From assembly GCA_016215145.1 (NCBI GenBank), contig JACRLA010000263.1:1-9354 (forward strand): DNA of 9,354 bases. The letters are read 5' to 3'. Below are positions 6,193-9,354 of the stretch, one piece after another. Within the stretch, counting starts at the first letter, position 1. Each line of letters starts with the position of its first letter. Source of the DNA: Chloroflexota bacterium. Its GTDB lineage: Bacteria; Chloroflexota; Anaerolineae; Anaerolineales; VGOW01. The position numbers and the translations under genes are program-made. Below the pieces are notes generated by a model. The model had not been told where the DNA came from and did not search any database. It worked only from the letters and a program-made list of their open reading frames with translations.

Positions 6193-6202
6193 TTGCCAAA
6201 AC

Positions 6203-7363
6203 ATGAATCGCTGGCTCTCGATCTTTCTGCTCGTCATCATCCTTGCCACAACCGTCTCGCCTGTCGCAGCGCAAGACACGTCTTATGTTGTGCAACAAGG
6301 CGATACGCTTCTCAAGATCGCCGTCAGGTTCGGCACATCTATCGCGGCAATTAAATTAGCAAATGGATTAGTAAGCGATCTGATCTTCATCGGGCAGACG
6401 TTGAAGATTCCAACGACCACCGCACCTGTCGCCGCCACCCCCAGCGCAAGCAACTGCCCACAAAGTTACACCGTCACCAGCGGCGACACACTCAAGATCA
6501 TCGCTGCACGCTGTGGAGTTGATCTCGCCACGCTCATCGCCGCCAATCGTCTGATCAACCCCGATCTTATTTTCGTAGGGCAAACCCTCCTCATCCCGGC
6601 AGGACAAGTTAGCAACTCGTCCAACGTAGGGCAAGTTGGTAACTTGCCCAACACCACGAGTCCATGCGGCGTGTCGTATACCGTTCAACGCGGCGATTAT
6701 TTAAATCTCATCGCCGATAAATGCAAAGTAGCAGTAGCGAGTCTCATCACAACCAACAACATCGTCAACACGAATCTGATCTTCGTCGGGCAAGTGCTGA
6801 TCATGCCCGGGGCGGCGATCACGGTTGCGCCGCAAACGACGGCACTCCCTACAGCGTCGCCGAATCGATCTGCCACCGCCACGCCGACCACGGTCTTATC
6901 GCCGTTAATCATTGGTGGAGTCGCCACCGCAACTCCCGCCCCGTCATCTATCGTCGGCGCGTCACCTGTTAACGCTGCGCGCGGCATCACGGGTGAACTG
7001 AGTCTGTGCAATCCAGAGAAGCCGACGTTTGCCACCAAGATCGAGCGCATCTGTTTCCGCATGAAGATCACCAACACCACCTCGTCGAAAATTAATTATT
7101 CGATCTTGGGCGTGCAAGCAACAAACTTAAGCGGCGGCGCGAATCAATTTCAAAGCAGTTGGAAAGGCGATCTTTCTGTTGAGGCTAACAGTGTCGGTCC
7201 CACAAGCGGTGGTTGGGAAGATGGAATCTATATTCAAAACCCCGGCACCTACGCTTTGCAAGTCGCCATCTGCTACGCCATCACCGAATCCTGTTTCATC
7301 GGCACCGGCTGGGAAATTCTCACACCCGGCGCGAAGGTAACAGCGATAGTGTGGATACCATAA
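6203..7363 (+). CDS. Secreted protein with three LysM domains and the C-terminal module shared with gene B (gene C)
   Basis: From ATG 6203 the protein has 386 residues and begins with a classical signal peptide: basic MNR, hydrophobic core 5-17, probable cleavage near VAAQ-D. The in-frame ATG at 6188 lies inside the hairpin stem and only adds five residues before the signal, so 6203 is preferred. Three LysM domains, which bind peptidoglycan or chitin-type glycans, are at 27-70 (YVVQQGDTLLKIA), 88-132 (YTVTSGDTLKIIA) and 158-202 (YTVQRGDYLNLIA). LysM2 and LysM3 each have a cysteine before the first strand and one in the first helix region (C85/C104, C155/C174); LysM1 has none. A Thr/Ala/Pro linker (about 205-257) leads to the module at 259-386 (ARGITG, KIERICFR, SSWKGDL, GGWEDGI, PGTYALQV). 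It probably anchors to cell wall or glycan and displays the module. Residues 134-150 are encoded by two tandem palindromes. Confidence 0.9.
   Translation: MNRWLSIFLLVIILATTVSPVAAQDTSYVVQQGDTLLKIAVRFGTSIAAIKLANGLVSDLIFIGQTLKIPTTTAPVAATPSASNCPQSYTVTSGDTLKIIAARCGVDLATLIAANRLINPDLIFVGQTLLIPAGQVSNSSNVGQVGNLPNTTSPCGVSYTVQRGDYLNLIADKCKVAVASLITTNNIVNTNLIFVGQVLIMPGAAITVAPQTTALPTASPNRSATATPTTVLSPLIIGGVATATPAPSSIVGASPVNAARGITGELSLCNPEKPTFATKIERICFRMKITNTTSSKINYSILGVQATNLSGGANQFQSSWKGDLSVEANSVGPTSGGWEDGIYIQNPGTYALQVAICYAITESCFIGTGWEILTPGAKVTAIVWIP
6602..6649. repeat. Two tandem palindromes inside the coding sequence of gene C
   Basis: Copy 1 (6602-6622) is GGACAAGTT, AGC, AACTCGTCC. Copy 2 (6629-6649) is GGGCAAGTT, GGT, AACTTGCCC, a perfect 9-bp stem. 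They are 27 bases apart, a multiple of three, and encode GQVSNSSNV and GQVGNLPNT in the linker between LysM2 and LysM3. They look like REP-type palindromes inserted or duplicated in frame. Confidence 0.8.
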
Positions 7364-7365
7364 AC

Positions 7366-7407
7366 AGTAATTAGTAAATAGTAATTACCAATTACTATTT
7401 ACTCCCT
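7366..7407. repeat. Heptanucleotide repeat hairpin in spacer C/D
   Basis: Six 7-base units: AGTAATT, AGTAAAT, AGTAATT, ACCAATT, ACTATTT, ACTCCCT. The bases at 7373-7386 are an exact inverted match of 7390-7403 around loop ACC, giving a 14-bp AT-rich stem. It begins 3 bases after the stop of gene C and no T-run follows. Confidence 0.85.
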
Positions 7408-7423
7408 CAACATCTCGTCACTC

Positions 7424-7429
7424 AAGGAG
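7424..7429 (+). promoter_or_regulatory. Ribosome-binding site of gene D (decides its start)
   Basis: AAGGAG lies 6 bases before ATG 7436. It favours ATG over the TTG at 7433 and is the clearest Shine-Dalgarno sequence in the surface-protein cluster. Confidence 0.75.
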
Positions 7430-7435
7430 TATTTG

Positions 7436-8689
7436 ATGTCATTCTCTCCAAAACAAAAACCCGGGCTAAGCCCGATGCAAACACGTTACCTCGTCATCGC
7501 TTGGGTCGCTACCAGCATCATCGTCGGCTTCTGTGCCTTCGGCGCGATCTTCGCCGCCGGTGGCGGGATGGATGCTTTTATTACGCCAACGGCAAAAGCG
7601 GTTGCCGGCAACAGCACCGCCGCGCCAAAGATCGTCACACAATTACCCGCCACTGCCGCGCCAGCCGCCTCCAAAGCCCCGGCGCAAACGCAACCTGTTG
7701 CCTCACAACCCACTCAAGGCGGGCTGCCGCCTGCCTCTAACTTCGCGCTTGGCGGTCAAGCAATTCACGGCGGCTTCCCCGCTATGGCGTCAATGAAAAA
7801 AGCCGGAATGACCTGGGCGAAGCTGCAAGCCTCTGATCTCAAAGTGGATTTTGGTCCAGCAATCGAGAACGCGCACAAAAACAATATGCGTATCTTGATC
7901 AGCGTAGTGGATAAAACCGAAGATCGCTACAAGGTTGCCTCGCCCGAATATCAACAAAAGTTTGCCAACTATTTAGTGACTCTCGCCAAACAAGGCGCAG
8001 ACGCAATTGAAGTATGGAACGAGATGAACTTGGAACGCGAATGGCCCAAAGGACAGATCAGCGGTGAGTCGTATACAAAATTACTGAAGTTCGTTTATCC
8101 GCAGATCAAAGCGGCGAACCCAAACACAATGGTGATCATCGGCGCGCTCTCGCCCACCGGATACTTCGGCGGCGGGTGTGATGCTAACCGTCAACAAGGC
8201 TGCGACGACAAACCCTTCCTCGAAGAAATGGTGCGCGCCGGCGCGTTTGATTTCGCCGACTGCACCGGCATCCACTACAACGAAGGAATCCTTCCGCCCT
8301 CAGCAACGAGCGGCGACCCGCGCGGCAATTCCACCCACTACACGCGCTATTATTCTTCAATGGTTGACACGTATTGGAAAGCAACGAGCGCCAAGAAACC
8401 ATTGTGCTTTACCGAACTCGGTTATCTCACCGGCGAAGGCTATCCCGATCTCACCAAGACCGCGCCCACGTTTTCATGGGCGAGCAAAACCACCATCGCT
8501 CAACAAGCGCAGTGGCTCGCCGAAGCGGTGACGCTCGCCCGCGATAGCGGCAAAGTGAAATTGTTAATTGTCTTCAACGTGGACTTCGTCACCTACGACG
8601 CCGATCCTCAAGCGGGTTACGCCATCATTCGCAAAGACGGATCATGCCCTTCGTGTGACACATTGGGCAAGGTGATGGGCGTAAAATAA
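7436..8689 (+). CDS. Membrane-anchored clan GH-A glycoside hydrolase-like protein (gene D)
   Basis: A 417-residue protein. A TM anchor spans about 18-41 (YLVIAWVATSIIVGFCAFGA), followed by an Ala/Pro/Thr linker to about 100, so the catalytic domain should face outward. Residues 102-417 form a (beta/alpha)8 clan GH-A domain that follows the GH-A domain of gene A closely through GGQAIHGG, AGMTW, GPAIENAH, GADAIEVWNE, AANP, SPTGYFGG, GCDDKP, GIHYNEGI, CFTELGYLTGEG and CPSCDTLGKVMG. The acid/base is Glu196 and the nucleophile Glu327. The acid/base motif reads NEM rather than the usual NEP, an unusual change of the conserved proline; both glutamates remain. The domain vaguely recalls GH39- or GH5-like enzymes, but I cannot assign a family or substrate. 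A and D are probably diverged duplicates, D being the short form without the N-terminal barrel. Gene C ends 72 bases upstream. Confidence 0.88.
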   Translation: MSFSPKQKPGLSPMQTRYLVIAWVATSIIVGFCAFGAIFAAGGGMDAFITPTAKAVAGNSTAAPKIVTQLPATAAPAASKAPAQTQPVASQPTQGGLPPASNFALGGQAIHGGFPAMASMKKAGMTWAKLQASDLKVDFGPAIENAHKNNMRILISVVDKTEDRYKVASPEYQQKFANYLVTLAKQGADAIEVWNEMNLEREWPKGQISGESYTKLLKFVYPQIKAANPNTMVIIGALSPTGYFGGGCDANRQQGCDDKPFLEEMVRAGAFDFADCTGIHYNEGILPPSATSGDPRGNSTHYTRYYSSMVDTYWKATSAKKPLCFTELGYLTGEGYPDLTKTAPTFSWASKTTIAQQAQWLAEAVTLARDSGKVKLLIVFNVDFVTYDADPQAGYAIIRKDGSCPSCDTLGKVMGVK

Positions 8690-8749
8690 TAATTGGTAAT
8701 TGGAGATTGGAGATTAGCGATTCGTCCAATCTCCAATCTCTAATCTCCA
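8690..8749. repeat. Heptanucleotide repeat hairpin in spacer D/E
   Basis: Eight consecutive 7-base units: TAATTGG twice, AGATTGG, AGATTAG, CGATTCG, then TCCAATC twice and TCTAATC (8690-8745), plus a partial TCCA. The left block pairs imperfectly with the right around CGATTCG. It begins immediately after the stop of gene D and fills nearly the whole spacer. Confidence 0.85.
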
Positions 8750-8752
8750 GCA

Positions 8753-9354
8753 TTGCGTTCTCCCCTCTTTCGCCTCTTCATCGTTATATACACCGCGTGC
8801 GCCGTCTCGCTGATGATCTTCGGCGATAAAGTGATCACGCCACCACCCGCCACGACGGTGACACCGACTCCGGCGCCCGCCCTTCAACCGTTTGCCGCCG
8901 TCACTCCCAAAAAAAATCTCAAGCGATTCGATTCGCCCGAATACGGCATCCAAGCCTTTCTGTGGTGGAAGCACGATGTGGCGCGGCGCGATCTCGATCT
9001 GATCCACGACATGGGTTTCCAATGGGTCAAGCATATTTTTAGCTGGCGCGATCTCGAGCAGATTCAAAAAGGTCACTACGATTGGTATACCGCCGACACG
9101 ATCATCAACTTGGCGAATCGGCGCGGATTAAAAATTTTGGCGCGGTTAGATCGCCAACCGTTTTGGGCGCAAGAAGACGGCGGCGCGGTGAAGCTCGACA
9201 GCGCGCCGCCCAAAAATTATTCCGACTTCGGCGATTTCTGTTATGTCTTTGCTAATCGTTATCGAGGAAAGATCGGCGCATATCAAGTATGGAACGAGCC
9301 GAACCTTGCGCGCGAGTGGGGCAACCGCCCGCCCAACGCCGCCGAGTACGTGCG
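8753..9354 (+). CDS. Membrane-anchored clan GH-A glycoside hydrolase, 5' part only (gene E)
   Basis: The frame is open from after the TAA at 8741-8743 to the end of the window, so this is the first 200 residues of a longer protein. TTG 8753 is the chosen start because it gives a complete signal anchor (RLFIVIYTACAVSLMIFG, about residues 7-24). The first ATG, at 8813, would cut off most of it. No Shine-Dalgarno sequence is evident. A short linker PPPATTVTPTPAPA follows. From about residue 60 the sequence is a clan GH-A barrel: YGIQAFLWWKHD, MGFQWVKHIFSWRDLEQ, GHYDWY, GLKILARLDRQPFW. Glu182 in YQVWNEPNLAREW is the likely acid/base; the nucleophile lies beyond the window. It diverges clearly from the domains of A and D, so it is not a third copy of the same duplication. 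It is reminiscent of GH39- or GH5-like enzymes of Chloroflexi. Same strand and spacing as the preceding genes. Confidence 0.8.
   Translation, partial: MRSPLFRLFIVIYTACAVSLMIFGDKVITPPPATTVTPTPAPALQPFAAVTPKKNLKRFDSPEYGIQAFLWWKHDVARRDLDLIHDMGFQWVKHIFSWRDLEQIQKGHYDWYTADTIINLANRRGLKILARLDRQPFWAQEDGGAVKLDSAPPKNYSDFGDFCYVFANRYRGKIGAYQVWNEPNLAREWGNRPPNAAEYV

Noticed and set aside
6188..6202. ATG 6188 as the start of gene C
   Set aside because: It lies inside the hairpin stem, directly on the GGGAGG, leaving no room for ribosome binding, and only adds five residues (MCCQN) before a complete signal peptide.
5295..8749. CRISPR array or attachment-site interpretation of the spacer repeats
   Set aside because: Units are 7 bases, contiguous, different in each spacer and arranged as inverted blocks; there are no unique spacers, cas genes or integrase.
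8805..8835. CTGATGA-like hammerhead ribozyme core
   Set aside because: It lies in the coding start of gene E; the matching GAAA strand and three-stem geometry are not present.

Overview
The window reads as a piece of a Chloroflexi (probably Anaerolineae-type) genome or metagenome contig. This is inferred from membrane-anchored or secreted proteins with long Thr/Pro-rich linkers, LysM/glycosidase architectures and abundant short palindromic or heptanucleotide repeats between genes; no rRNA or other taxonomic marker is present. Every gene I can support is on the + strand. I see no tRNA, rRNA, CRISPR array, transposase or integrase.

Left part (1-2310), housekeeping and accessory genes. The window opens inside rimO, the radical-SAM methylthiotransferase for ribosomal protein S12. 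It reads in one frame to 1335 except for a single in-frame TAG at 343-345, so it is a nonsense-mutated gene, a base error or an amber readthrough case. Directly after it is a small DUF433 (VapB-like antitoxin family) gene with no recognisable toxin partner. A 272-base stretch without genes follows and ends in a pyrimidine-rich tandem repeat, then a Nudix hydrolase with a perfect Nudix box.

Boundary (2311-2598). This 288-base gap holds a small palindrome, a good sigma70-type promoter (TTGTCA, 17 bases, TAGAAT) and a leader with three successive stem-loops. The first looks like an intrinsic terminator but lies just after the predicted transcription start. It probably controls the surface-gene cluster that follows.

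Right part (2599-9354), a run of five exported or membrane-anchored proteins. A: a large multidomain protein (TM anchor, GH18-like barrel without the expected catalytic Glu, beta-sandwich, T/P linker, clan GH-A glycosidase domain), split by a frameshift near 3355. B: TM anchor, T/P linker and a C-terminal module of about 120 residues. C: signal peptide, three LysM domains and the same C-terminal module. D: TM anchor, linker and a close paralogue of the GH-A domain of A. E: TM anchor, linker and a third, more divergent GH-A domain that runs off the window. The likely theme is binding (LysM, shared module) and cleavage (GH-A) of a cell-wall or extracellular polysaccharide; the substrate cannot be named from sequence.

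The most notable non-gene signal is in the spacers of this cluster. All four spacers between the five genes hold a hairpin-forming repeat. Three are built of 7-base units, with a different unit in each spacer, resembling the STRR repeats of cyanobacteria. A tandem pair of 21-base palindromes with a 27-base period also lies inside the coding sequence of C. Two broken genes in 9 kb mean sequence or assembly error must be weighed against true decay.
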